A stretch of 10,304 bases of DNA from JAFGIT01 sp016929465 [NCBI: Candidatus Coatesbacteria bacterium] (GCA_016929465.1 JAFGIT010000323.1:1-10304); one strand, 5' to 3'; shown: positions 1-6,942, numbered from the stretch's first letter. Notes: generated from the sequence alone by a model not told the origin. Translations and numbers: made by a program.

Positions 1-227
1 TCAAGGCAATCTGGAAAGGAAATCAATAGAGATTGGGCGATTCGTGAATCGCCCCTACAACCACACGTTTCGACTTATTAGACAGCCACATTATTGGGGT
101 GCAGATGGGGCGCGCCCTTCGCTTCCCGAATGAGGCATCACGTAAGCGTCGTTATACGGAGGGTGGTGGATGTCGGATTCATCCCCCATCCCTTCGGGCG
201 TCGCCCCTGCGCCTTGTCCTCGCGCCT
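1..227. other. Non-coding 3' flank of the broken FGE-like gene
   Basis: I see no convincing gene here. Open frames crossing the region on the plus strand have no ribosome binding site or recognisable protein content, and they run antisense into the gene that starts at 1475. The stretch holds a REP-like palindrome (35-54), a perfect 10-bp palindrome GGGCGCGCCC at 108-117, and a minus-strand GGGATGGGGGATGAA block at 182-196, about 30 bases past the stop of the minus-strand gene. A similar but expanded G-rich block follows the FGE-like gene that ends at 9499. Confidence 0.6.
35..54. repeat. REP-like perfect stem, GGGCGATTC arms
   Basis: GGGCGATTC (35-43) and GAATCGCCC (46-54) form a perfect 9-bp stem with a 2-base centre, followed by CCTACAA. 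Short palindromes of this GGGCGATTC...GAATCGCCCCTAC type are commonly dispersed between genes in many bacterial genomes. Only one copy is in this window, so its dispersed nature is an inference. Confidence 0.55.
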
Positions 228-1475
228 CTACTTCGGTGGCTCGAGGACCACTCTGAAGCAGTCAAATGGGGATGTAAGGCACGTATGCCTCGCCCACATC
301 ATGCAGGCCATTACTTCATTCGGAGGTCCGCCGCGCATCACATGATATGGGAAGTACTCGTTTACTGTTATGCCAGGAGGAGCATCGGGAGGCCCTTGGG
401 GATTCACTATGCCATCCGGATAATTCTCCAAGCACCACTCATAGTATGTCTGGCCCCAAACCACGCTCATGTCGATGCCGAGGTCGAACCAGTCACTGCA
501 CATCTCGGTGGAGTTCCCGCTGACCTCATAGAGCCCAAAACCGTTAGGCGGATAGGAGCGTACCGGCACCGGAAAGGGCTCACAGCTGTAGCCGTCGGTC
601 ACGCAGATATTGCCGAAGTCACATGATCTATCGTTGCCCCAGGGATAGTCGTCGAGCGAGAATGCCCTCGCGGCATACTCCCACTGAGCCTCCGTCGGCA
701 ATTTTCATCCCTTCCAGAGCGAGTACGCCTCAGCCCCTGCGAAGTGGACATCTGCCGGGTAGTCGTCACAGCCTGGCTCGGCAGCAAAGACGCCGTCCAC
801 GAATTTTATGGGCATAGTCAGATAGTGGCCCCATTTCACTCCGTTTGGCCCGAAAATCCAGGCCTCATCGAGTGTCGCTCCGGCTGCATTCAGGAATTGG
901 GAGAAATCCGAGACAGTTGTCTCGGTCTCAGCCATGAAGAACGAGCTCAGGCAGACCTTGTGCGGGACCTCTCGCTCACGAGGGTTGGGCGTAAATCCGG
1001 TCCCCATCATGAACCGGCCAGACGGGATGGCTACGAATCCCTCTGGCGCGACGGAGAAGGAAGTCTCGTCCTCAGAATAGACCAGCTCACCGACGTTCGA
1101 TGGCGTAATCCAGATCTTGAGCGTAGTGGCCTTATTAAGAACGCTGGGTGGTTCACCGGCCTTGATTGTGGTCAGCCGATATATAGTGGGCTCTGTTAGC
1201 TGCGGCATCAAAAAACCCGCAAATAGAGGGACAGCCTCCGTTGTCCATCCCGATGGCCCGAGATACATCGTGGCTCCATCTGTGGTCCCGCTGAGATAGA
1301 TGTCCACATCGAACTCGTGCGTCCGGTTGGCCGCTGTGGCCCAGAATTCCACATCGTCGCCAATCGAGAATACATCGTCCAGAACCGTGACACTCACCAC
1401 TGGCCCGGCCTGGCAATCGCTAATCAGAATCCCGCAGATAACTACAACCAATATTGCGCATCTCAGCCGGTGCAT
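228..1475 (-). pseudogene. Secreted Ig-like + FGE-sulfatase-like protein, interrupted by in-frame TGA
   Basis: This is a 415-codon reading frame broken by one TGA at codon 257 (bases 705-707). I chose the ATG at 1473-1475 because AGGAGG lies six bases upstream; an in-frame ATG at 1500-1502 lies upstream of that site and would spoil the signal peptide. Residues 1-23 form a signal peptide ending in CQA. Residues about 24-142 are the Ig-like domain shared by all exported proteins here (DVDIYLSG near 56-63). From about 146 comes an FGE-sulfatase/SUMF1-like domain: VAIPSGRFMMG, then after the stop LPTEAQWEYAAR (259-270), GLYEVSGN (315-321), RGG (381-383), and a terminal FRVVL. Sequence on both sides of the TGA is in the same frame and matches the family continuously, so a single base substitution or read error is likeliest. 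The RGG motif is followed by PP instead of the usual S/C-W, suggesting decay or divergence. Its architecture matches the partial gene at 9752. Confidence 0.8.
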
Positions 1476-1481
1476 GGGCAG

Positions 1482-1487
1482 CCTCCT
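1482..1487 (-). promoter_or_regulatory. Shine-Dalgarno site fixing the start at 1475
   Basis: The minus strand reads AGGAGG here, six bases before the ATG at 1475-1473. It is the strongest ribosome binding site in the window and shows that the longer frame starting at 1502 is not the true start. Confidence 0.8.
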
Positions 1488-1544
1488 ATAAGCTCTACTC
1501 ATTCCCGATTACCGATAAATTTCAGCAATCAATATCTAAAGCGA

Positions 1545-1572
1545 ATCCTACCTTATATGGAACGCCAGTCAA
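1545..1572 (-). promoter_or_regulatory. Candidate sigma-70-type promoter for the minus-strand gene
   Basis: On the minus strand, TTGACT (1572-1567) is separated by 16 bases from TAGGAT (1550-1545). Transcription from about 1538 would give a leader of roughly 60 bases before the ATG at 1475. It is a consensus match only. Confidence 0.35.
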
Positions 1573-1690
1573 GCCTATTGCTGAGCACTAAATCAAAGAA
1601 GATTGACATAAATATATGTTTTATAGATACGCGCAGAACAACCCACTTCTCAGGAGCATCTCAATTCGGAGTAGCTGTAATAGAATTCAC

Positions 1691-1719
1691 TTGCACCACC
1701 GCACACAATTTCGTAGAAT
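1691..1719 (+). promoter_or_regulatory. Weak candidate promoter for the DUF6345-like gene
   Basis: TTGCAC (1691-1696) and TAGAAT (1714-1719) are 17 bases apart, in front of the gene starting at 1868. The -10 match is good and the -35 match is poor. The implied leader is about 140 bases. Confidence 0.22.
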
Positions 1720-1867
1720 TATTCTTACCACAGACAACTAAGAGGCGGACGGGGCGGTTGCAGGTCTTGGGGACGATCCGCACTGCTTCCCCTGCTGATT
1801 CTACATATATCTTTCGATTGAGACTGCTCATAATCCGCTATTCTTCGAGCAAAGAAGGGAGAGATGT

Positions 1868-4123
1868 ATGGGGCGACTAAACCTCTCTATAATCGGAATC
1901 TGCCTTATCCTGCTGTGCGTGCTGGCCACCGTTATCGAGACCACCGCGGGCGACAAGGACGTCGGCGTCGAGTGGATCAATAATTTCGCCGGAACGGTGA
2001 ATGACCGCAGCCACTGGGACGAATCCGCGGAAGGGCTTTACAACAATATGACGGCAGAAGGCTGGATCGGCAGGTTCTGCTTCAGCAATTCTGCTGCATG
2101 GGAATCGGACTTCACGACCAACAACGGTTCCTATATCGACGCGGTCGATTTGTCGTTGATCGGGACACATGGGAGCTACGGCTACGACAGCGGGTGGGGC
2201 AAGGACCTGAGCCGCGTCATGTTCAGCACCGGCTCATCCGATTCCTATATGTATTCGAGCGAGTGTTACCAGCGATGGGGAAATGGAGACGCCGAGTGGA
2301 TTGCGCTCGACTGCTGCAGCGTGCTTCGCAATGGCAATGATAGCTACAAATACTGGTCGAGAACCATGGACGGTCTGCACCTTCTCTGCGGCTTCAAGAA
2401 CACGATGTACGTCAATGCACCGGGTGACGGCAAGAAGTGGGGCGATTACATGATCGATGACGGCTGGTTCGATTCTGCCGAGACCGTCACCCAGGCCTGG
2501 TTCCACGCAGCCGATTACGTGCAGCCCAACGGTGTTGACGCGAGAGTGCTCGCTGAGGAATCCGAGAATTATGATGACTACTGCTGGGGCGAGGGCTCTG
2601 TGACAGACGATCCCGTCTATGACAGCGATTTCTACGTTTGGACCCACTCAACGGGCTGTCCCCCGCCGCGGCTTGTCGATACCGATATCGATAAGATGAT
2701 GGTCTTTAAGTTCGCCGGCGAGAAGGTGGACCAGCAGGTGGCGACCGATATGGCCAAGAAGTTCGGACTGAACGAAGAGACCCAACTCGGTAAGGACGGC
2801 TTCTATAGGTCTAATTCCGAGGGCAAGAAATTCAGGGTGCACGAGAACGGCGGCTGGTTCTATGGAGACATGAACCAGCTCTGGGTATTTCCAAAGGACG
2901 CGGTGGAGCTGCCGAGCGAGGATGCAGCGATTGCAGCGGCCGAGGACTTTTTCGAGAAGGCCGGCTTGATGCCTGCCGATGCTGGCGACCCGGATGTTCA
3001 CACCGAGATAGTCTCCCTGGCGGACCGTGAGAAGGAAGACGAGGACATCATCCTGCAGGAATTCGAAGTGATGCGCTGCGTGTTCTTCCCCAGAGAGCTG
3101 AGCTACGGCGGGCAAACTTTCACAGTCATGGGCCCCGGTGCGAAGCTAAGGGCCTATATCGGCCATAACGGCCAGCTGATTGGTGCTCACGGTGGATGGC
3201 GGGCGGTCGAGGAATCCGAAGAGGTTGAAATCTTCCCGGAGCAGCTCGCTCGCACAATCGTCAAGGACTTCGGGAGCAAAGTGGCCCTTCTTGGCCCGCC
3301 GATGTTCAGCACCTTCGAACTACAGGATCTCACGCTCTGCTACTTCGAGTACCAGACCGACCGTTCCGGCGAATCTCTGATTCCCGCCTATCACATGCGC
3401 GGCCAATTCTACCAGGATGGCGAGGCGTTCGACGAGGGCGATATGTATATACCCGCATCCGTCAAGTTCATGCCGCCTGTCCCGAAGATCGTGAGGCCGC
3501 AGGACGGCGCGAGCTTCAGAAATGGCCAGCAGATTGTCCTGGCGGGAGAGCTGAATTTCGGCTCGGGTGACGTGAAGCTCGAATGGTGGTCGGATAAGGA
3601 TGGATATCTGGGAAGCGGCATAACGGTCAGCACGATTCTGACGTCGAACTCGAAGCAGGGCGAGCCGATGCCGCAGGCGATCAAGCTCGTCGCGACCGAC
3701 AGCCAGGGCAGGTCAGCATCGGACCAGGTCACCGTCATGGTGACTCGCCCTTGGATCAGGATCGAACTGAATGAATTCAGCTACCAGGATGGCGATGACC
3801 TCACGCTGCTGCTTTCCGCAGGCAGCCCAGGGGCGGAGATCGACGTCGATCTCTACATGCTCATGATCGGCCCCGGGGGACAGCTGGCGTTCTTCCCGCA
3901 GTGGAACAGCCGCTTTGCGCCGCTCCCATTCAAGCTGTCGACCGACTTCATGCTGCGCGACCTCAAGATACTCTCGGATACACTCCCGATGACCGCGCCA
4001 CCCATCGGCAGGGCTGGCGATTACGCCTTCTGGGCGGTCATAGTCAACCAGCACACGGGCGACGTCTTCGGGACGGCCAGCGTCGCGAAATTCGAATACG
4101 GATTGAGCGAAGGCGAGGATTAA
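1868..4123 (+). CDS. Secreted DUF6345-like protein, putative clan-CD-type cysteine peptidase, with C-terminal Ig-like domain
   Basis: The 751-aa protein starts at the ATG at 1868, six bases after GGGAG (1857-1861); the out-of-frame ATG at 1864 is rejected. Residues 1-27 are a signal peptide ending in TTA. Residues about 32-225 (VGVEWINNF, GLYNNM, WIGRF, DLSLIGTHGS, WIALDCCSVL, DGLHLLCGF, AWFHAA) resemble DUF6345 proteins as I recall them. The HG at 101-102 and the cysteine after LD (C150; C149 adjacent) sit where clan CD peptidases (caspases, gingipains) keep their His and Cys, so protease activity is plausible but inferred. Residues about 276-375 resemble the region that follows in that family (LPSEDAAIAAAEDFFEKAGL). 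Residues about 540-626 are an Ig/cadherin-like domain (PQDGASFRNGQQIVLAG). Residues 628-745 are the Ig-like domain shared with the neighbouring exported proteins. There is no C-terminal membrane anchor or known sorting motif. The gene stands alone, followed by a terminator. Confidence 0.85.
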   Translation: MGRLNLSIIGICLILLCVLATVIETTAGDKDVGVEWINNFAGTVNDRSHWDESAEGLYNNMTAEGWIGRFCFSNSAAWESDFTTNNGSYIDAVDLSLIGTHGSYGYDSGWGKDLSRVMFSTGSSDSYMYSSECYQRWGNGDAEWIALDCCSVLRNGNDSYKYWSRTMDGLHLLCGFKNTMYVNAPGDGKKWGDYMIDDGWFDSAETVTQAWFHAADYVQPNGVDARVLAEESENYDDYCWGEGSVTDDPVYDSDFYVWTHSTGCPPPRLVDTDIDKMMVFKFAGEKVDQQVATDMAKKFGLNEETQLGKDGFYRSNSEGKKFRVHENGGWFYGDMNQLWVFPKDAVELPSEDAAIAAAEDFFEKAGLMPADAGDPDVHTEIVSLADREKEDEDIILQEFEVMRCVFFPRELSYGGQTFTVMGPGAKLRAYIGHNGQLIGAHGGWRAVEESEEVEIFPEQLARTIVKDFGSKVALLGPPMFSTFELQDLTLCYFEYQTDRSGESLIPAYHMRGQFYQDGEAFDEGDMYIPASVKFMPPVPKIVRPQDGASFRNGQQIVLAGELNFGSGDVKLEWWSDKDGYLGSGITVSTILTSNSKQGEPMPQAIKLVATDSQGRSASDQVTVMVTRPWIRIELNEFSYQDGDDLTLLLSAGSPGAEIDVDLYMLMIGPGGQLAFFPQWNSRFAPLPFKLSTDFMLRDLKILSDTLPMTAPPIGRAGDYAFWAVIVNQHTGDVFGTASVAKFEYGLSEGED

Positions 4124-4137
4124 TTCAGATAGGGTGG

Positions 4138-4161
4138 GGGGGCCATTGCCCCCTTATTGTT
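4138..4161 (+). terminator. Intrinsic terminator after the DUF6345-like gene
   Basis: GGGGGC (4138-4143) and GCCCCC (4148-4153) form a 6-bp GC stem around a CATT loop, followed by the T-rich TTATTGTT. It begins 15 bases after the stop codon. Confidence 0.65.
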
Positions 4162-4164
4162 CCT

Positions 4165-4189
4165 ATAGGGCCTTCGGTCTAAGGCCTAT
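4165..4189. terminator. Second hairpin between convergent genes
   Basis: ATAGGGCCTT (4165-4174) pairs with AAGGCCTAT (4181-4189) across a 6-base loop, with one bulged G. There is no long T tract on either strand. It may back up the first terminator or block read-through from both sides. Confidence 0.4.
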
Positions 4190-4192
4190 TCA

Positions 4193-4224
4193 GGGGTGGA
4201 CTCGCCCTCGTGCGGGTTCACCCC
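4193..4224 (-). terminator. Possible hairpin terminator of the cobalamin adenosyltransferase gene
   Basis: GGGGTG (4193-4198) and CACCCC (4219-4224) bracket a GC-rich interior just past the end of the minus-strand gene. No clear T run follows on the minus strand, so termination function is uncertain. Confidence 0.3.
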
Positions 4225-4227
4225 TTC

Positions 4228-4749
4228 TCACTTCTCGATTCCGACCCTGGCCTCGACGCCTTCACGGTGGTAGTGCTTGACCTCGACCATCTCGGTCACG
4301 AGGTCCGCGAGCTCAATCAGCCTGTGATCCGCATTCCGACCCGTTACGACAACCTCTACGTACGCGGGCCTCGCCGCGATGGTTGAGATGAGCTCATCGA
4401 CCGAGAAGAGGCCCAGGTGAACCGCGACGTTCGCTTCGTCTAGTACCACCAGCTGGTACCGTCCGGAAGCGATGGCCTCCCTTGCCTCCTTGAGGCCCTC
4501 CCTTGCGGCCGCGAAGTCAGCGTCGGAGGGCTTGCCTATAATGAACTTCTCACTCCCGAAGTGTCGCAGTTCGATCGAGTCCGAGAATCGCCTGAGAGAA
4601 GCCACCTCGCTCGTCGGGGAGCCTTTGAGAAATTGGGCGATGAATACCCGAAAGCCAGCCCCCGCGGCCCTTATCGCAAGCCCAATGGCGGCGGTCGTCT
4701 TGCCCTTGCCGTTACCCGTATAAACCTGTATTCGTCCTTTCATCGGCAT
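4228..4749 (-). CDS. cobO: Corrinoid (cob(I)alamin) ATP adenosyltransferase, CobO/BtuR/CobA type
   Basis: This cytoplasmic enzyme transfers the adenosyl group of ATP to the cobalt of cob(I)yrinic acid a,c-diamide or cob(I)alamin, in adenosylcobalamin synthesis or salvage. The 173-aa length fits the family (about 170-200). The N terminus carries the family P-loop GNGKGKTTAAIG (residues 13-24). FIAQFLKG, ELRHFG, a Walker-B-like LVVLDEANVA and VVTGRNA follow in the usual order, and the end (GVEARVGIEK) is close to the normal family terminus. The ATG at 4749-4747 has AGGAG six bases upstream (4760-4756). A good promoter lies at 4785-4813. No other corrinoid gene is in the window, so it is an orphan between exported-protein genes, convergent with the gene to its left. 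Function is confident; the organism's route to B12 cannot be judged from here. Confidence 0.95.
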   Translation of the reverse strand: MPMKGRIQVYTGNGKGKTTAAIGLAIRAAGAGFRVFIAQFLKGSPTSEVASLRRFSDSIELRHFGSEKFIIGKPSDADFAAAREGLKEAREAIASGRYQLVVLDEANVAVHLGLFSVDELISTIAARPAYVEVVVTGRNADHRLIELADLVTEMVEVKHYHREGVEARVGIEK

Positions 4750-4784
4750 CTCCGTCTCCTACAAGTTGGCCCAATCGATACGAG

Positions 4785-4813
4785 ATCATAGCCGCGCCGA
4801 GGCGGCATAGCAA
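4785..4813 (-). promoter_or_regulatory. Candidate sigma-70-type promoter for cobO
   Basis: On the minus strand TTGCTA (4813-4808) is followed by a 17-base spacer and TATGAT (4790-4785), giving a leader of about 30 bases. The spacer contains a GC-rich dyad (GCCGC...GCGGC, 4791-4806) that could be an operator. The short leader leaves no room for a cobalamin riboswitch. Confidence 0.45.
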
Positions 4814-4843
4814 AGTGGAAATCCAGGGATCGTGGCCAGCGCA

Positions 4844-4860
4844 GGCTGGGCTTGCCAGCC
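4844..4860. repeat. GGCTGG/CCAGCC hairpin
   Basis: GGCTGG (4844-4849) and CCAGCC (4855-4860) flank GCTTG; outer bases GC (4841-4842) and GC (4862-4863) extend the stem around one mismatch. It resembles a REP-type intergenic hairpin. It lies upstream of both divergent genes, so termination is unlikely to be its purpose. Confidence 0.4.
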
Positions 4861-4884
4861 CGCTAATTGACCGGAGGTTCATTC

Positions 4885-5046
4885 ATGAAGCACCAGGGAT
4901 CACGAAGGGCCCTTTGGGAGTGCGTGCGAGCTCTCGCCGCTTTGGTTTGCGGTGACCCGTCGCCGCATCTAATCAATCGCCTCCCTGCCTCATCCGTGAT
5001 GCACAGGGCATGGTCCGCATGGCTCAAGCGGTGGGTCAATTTTTGA
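4885..5046 (+). CDS. Doubtful small ORF, 53 aa, unknown
   Basis: An ATG at 4885 preceded by GGAGG (4873-4877, seven-base spacing) opens a 53-codon frame that starts MKHQGSRRALWECVRALAAL and ends at a TGA inside the dyad at 5030-5052. It has no recognised domain, signal peptide or membrane segment. The good ribosome binding site is the only positive evidence. It may be a chance frame, or the 5' piece of a gene cut by an inserted element, since its stop lies within the dyad. Confidence 0.2.
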   Translation: MKHQGSRRALWECVRALAALVCGDPSPHLINRLPASSVMHRAWSAWLKRWVNF

Positions 5047-5052
5047 CCCGCC
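5030..5052. repeat. Dyad GGGTCAA-TTT-TTGACCC, copy 1
   Basis: GGGTCAA (5033-5039) and TTGACCC (5043-5049) are perfect inverted arms around TTT; outer bases extend the stem to about 10 bp with one G-T pair. A related dyad lies about 60 bases downstream. Paired sites like these can be transposase-binding ends, but no transposase is present. Confidence 0.45.
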
Positions 5053-5113
5053 TGACGAGTTCTTGCTGATAAAGGGCAATTAGGTAGATTTGGGGGGCGC
5101 TATCCGGACGCGG

Positions 5114-5133
5114 GTGGATCAATTCTGACCCAC
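5114..5133. repeat. Related dyad GTGGATCA-ATTC-TGACCCAC, copy 2
   Basis: The arms GTGGATCA (5114-5121) and TGACCCAC (5126-5133) pair at seven of eight positions. The sequence resembles the dyad at 5030-5052 (GTGGGTCAATTTTTGACCCG). Confidence 0.45.
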
Positions 5134-5234
5134 TCAGACACGAATAGAACTTGGGGCGATGTCGGACCACGACCAGCGGCCACTCAGCCAAACAGATGTC
5201 TTCACATCACAATTGGAGGGGGGAAGACGGACTT

Positions 5235-5250
5235 TGGCACGAATACTGCT
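5235..5250 (+). promoter_or_regulatory. Sigma-54 (-24/-12) promoter for the beta-helix gene pair
   Basis: TGGCACG at 5235-5241, then CTGCT at 5246-5250, matches the RpoN consensus TGGCACG-N4-TTGCW with one mismatch (C for T at 5246). GG and GC have the canonical spacing. Transcription would start near 5261, about 56 bases before the ATG at 5317. The TATATAAA just downstream (5251-5258) lacks a -35 partner at a usable distance, which favours the sigma-54 reading. If real, an ATP-dependent enhancer-binding activator controls the exported beta-helix proteins. Confidence 0.55.
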
Positions 5251-5316
5251 TATATAAAAGGCGTAAGAGCACACGATTCGATTGAGCCGCAATTCAAAAC
5301 GGGAAGGGCGAGACGC

Positions 5317-6942
5317 ATGAAGAAGACACAACTGACACTGATTATCCTGCTGCTGGCGGCCACGATCAGCGCTACCGATTATTATGTCGATGCGAAGAGT
5401 GGCAACGACGCCAATTCCGGGCTCGTCTCGGGCGATGCGTGGGCCACTCTGTCACACGCAATATCGACCTTGAATGTCGATCCAGATCTTGACCCCATCG
5501 TCCTTTTAGCTCCCGGCGGATATACCTTTACTCAAGGGGACTACCTACCGATTATCCGCCGCTTGACGATACTGGGTTCAGGGGAATGGGCCACCGAGAT
5601 TGAGTACGACAACAGGAGCCACTCGCTGGTCGCCGTTTTGGGGGCGGATGTATTGATCCAGAATGTCGTTTTTCGGCCCTTTGAAGGCCAAAACGGGAAT
5701 GGGGCGGAGCCCATCGTTGTCCACGAATCGAGACTTGCTCTGTCCAACTGCCGCTTTCTCGGGCAAGCAGGCATGATCTCGGCTGCCGAGGGTATTCTGC
5801 GCCTCGATTGCTGCGACTTCGATGTAGCCGAGGATGGCGCCGGTGGTGTAGGATTTTCCGTGAATCAAGCTCGATTCTCGGACTGCCAGTTCAGCGGAGG
5901 GTGGTTTTGCCTGATCGCCGGCTCTTCCGATGTGACAATTCTCGAGCGTTGCCAAATGAACGACATTGCGACGGACAGCTTTTGGAGTGGGGAAGGGGTA
6001 TTTATGGCTGGCAATGTCGAACTGCGCGACTGCGTGTTCCACGGTTGGAATTTTAGAGAGCTGGCGGGATTGGCCTTTCTTAGAGGGGGCACCCTCAGGA
6101 TCGTCAATTGCCTGATGGCCGCCAGTGTTTCGACTGGCCAATACGGATTTCTCTTCTGCGCCGAAAACACGAGCAGCTTCTCGATGTCGAACTGCACTCT
6201 CGTCCTCAATGAGTTTAGGGAATTCGCGAGTCCGTGGGGCAGGACTGACTTCCGCTCGACAGATTCTGTCTTGTATTACAATAAAGGCCCCAATCCAGTA
6301 GAGGAACTCCTGAATGATTTCAGCTACTGCTGCCTGGATTTCAATTCACCGGGAGAGGGCAACATAAGCCAGGAGCCTCTATTCGTAGCGGGCCAACTTG
6401 GAGAGGCCTATCTCTCCCAAACCGCTGCTGGACAGGCGCAGAACAGCCCTTGCGTCGATGCTGGCTCGAACCCCGCCGAGTCGCTCGGGATGGATCGATA
6501 CACGACTCGAACGGATGGCGTGCCCGATACGGGCATGGTCGATATCGGTTACCACTATCCCGCATTTCCGGGTGCGGAGATTGAGCTGGAGAAGCGGGAA
6601 TATGCACCTGACGAGACCATGTATGTATATGGCTCGGCCTGGAACTACGCACTCCCGACCGTCGTCGATGTCTATGTCGGTATATGCCGCCCGGATGGTG
6701 AGATCTGGACGATCAGCCCCTCAGGCTGGGCGCCCGCGATCTCACCCTGGCTCGAAGACGTCGAGATGAGCACCGGCTTCGTATTCCCGCTTCAACGGCT
6801 ATTCAAGTTCGATCTTCCCGCTTCAGCCCCTGCAATAGACACCTCCGGCGACTACCTATTTGCGATAGCGCTGCCAATGGCTGGAGATCCCCCCTCTGGT
6901 GGGGACATCCAACTGACACCATTTCACGTGACGGATGATTGA
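5317..6942 (+). CDS. Secreted right-handed beta-helix protein with end-cap module and C-terminal Ig-like domain
   Basis: The 541-aa protein begins at ATG 5317, behind a modest purine-rich site (GGGAAGGGCGAG). Residues 1-19 are a signal peptide ending in ISA. Residues about 20-345 begin DYYVDAKSGNDANSG with DAWATLSHAI, the usual N-terminal cap of DUF1565/pectate-lyase-like parallel beta-helices, then irregular coils (LALSNCRF, LRLDCCDF, VELRDCVF, LRIVNCLM, FSMSNCTL). Residues about 345-415 form a terminal module (PLFVAGQLG, NSPCVDAGS, TTRTDGVPDTGMVDIGYHY) nearly shared with the next protein. Residues 420-538 are the Ig-like domain common to the cluster (VVDVYVGICRPDGEIW). No catalytic residues can be recognised; carbohydrate binding or cleavage is possible but unproven. 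The next gene lies 52 bases downstream on the same strand with no terminator between, so the two probably form an operon. There is no FGE-like domain here. Confidence 0.85.
   Translation: MKKTQLTLIILLLAATISATDYYVDAKSGNDANSGLVSGDAWATLSHAISTLNVDPDLDPIVLLAPGGYTFTQGDYLPIIRRLTILGSGEWATEIEYDNRSHSLVAVLGADVLIQNVVFRPFEGQNGNGAEPIVVHESRLALSNCRFLGQAGMISAAEGILRLDCCDFDVAEDGAGGVGFSVNQARFSDCQFSGGWFCLIAGSSDVTILERCQMNDIATDSFWSGEGVFMAGNVELRDCVFHGWNFRELAGLAFLRGGTLRIVNCLMAASVSTGQYGFLFCAENTSSFSMSNCTLVLNEFREFASPWGRTDFRSTDSVLYYNKGPNPVEELLNDFSYCCLDFNSPGEGNISQEPLFVAGQLGEAYLSQTAAGQAQNSPCVDAGSNPAESLGMDRYTTRTDGVPDTGMVDIGYHYPAFPGAEIELEKREYAPDETMYVYGSAWNYALPTVVDVYVGICRPDGEIWTISPSGWAPAISPWLEDVEMSTGFVFPLQRLFKFDLPASAPAIDTSGDYLFAIALPMAGDPPSGGDIQLTPFHVTDD

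Larger units (their letters stand above)
1503..1867. other. AT-rich divergent intergenic region
   Basis: This gap between divergently transcribed genes is visibly richer in A and T than the flanking coding sequence. An open frame crosses it (1317-1880, plus) but lacks a ribosome binding site and has no recognisable product. The region holds a candidate minus-strand promoter (1545-1572), a weak plus-strand candidate (TTGCAC 1691-1696, 17 bases, TAGAAT 1714-1719), an isolated TTGACA at 1603-1608, and a small dyad ACATA-AATA-TATGT at 1606-1619 that could be a regulator site. Confidence 0.5.
4814..5234. other. Long intergenic region with hairpins and possible mobile-element remnants
   Basis: No confident gene lies in this stretch. 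It holds a hairpin (4844-4860), a weakly supported 53-codon ORF (4885-5046), two related GGGTCAA-type dyads (5030-5052 and 5114-5133), and the non-coding approach to the sigma-54-like promoter at 5235. Two short matching words CCAGGGATC occur near 4823 and 4893. Confidence 0.5.

Noticed and set aside
99-626. Plus-strand open frame near the window start
   Set aside because: It is antisense to the FGE-like coding sequence over most of its length and lacks a start signal; the minus strand carries the recognisable motifs.
705-707. Selenocysteine or reassigned TGA in the minus-strand gene
   Set aside because: No convincing stem-loop of bacterial SECIS type follows the TGA, the site is not a catalytic Cys position in the FGE family, and TGA ends cobO at the normal family terminus.
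1400-1475. Lipoprotein signal in the minus-strand gene
   Set aside because: The cysteine near the end of the signal peptide is preceded by ISD, which is not an acceptable lipobox; a signal peptidase I site after CQA fits better.
1317-1880. Long plus-strand open frame across the divergent intergenic region
   Set aside because: It overlaps the 5' end of the minus-strand gene antisense, has no ribosome binding site, and its translation shows no domain or signal.
4750-4884. Cobalamin riboswitch upstream of cobO
   Set aside because: The good promoter at 4785-4813 leaves a leader of only about 30 bases, and I find no B12-box-like element further upstream.
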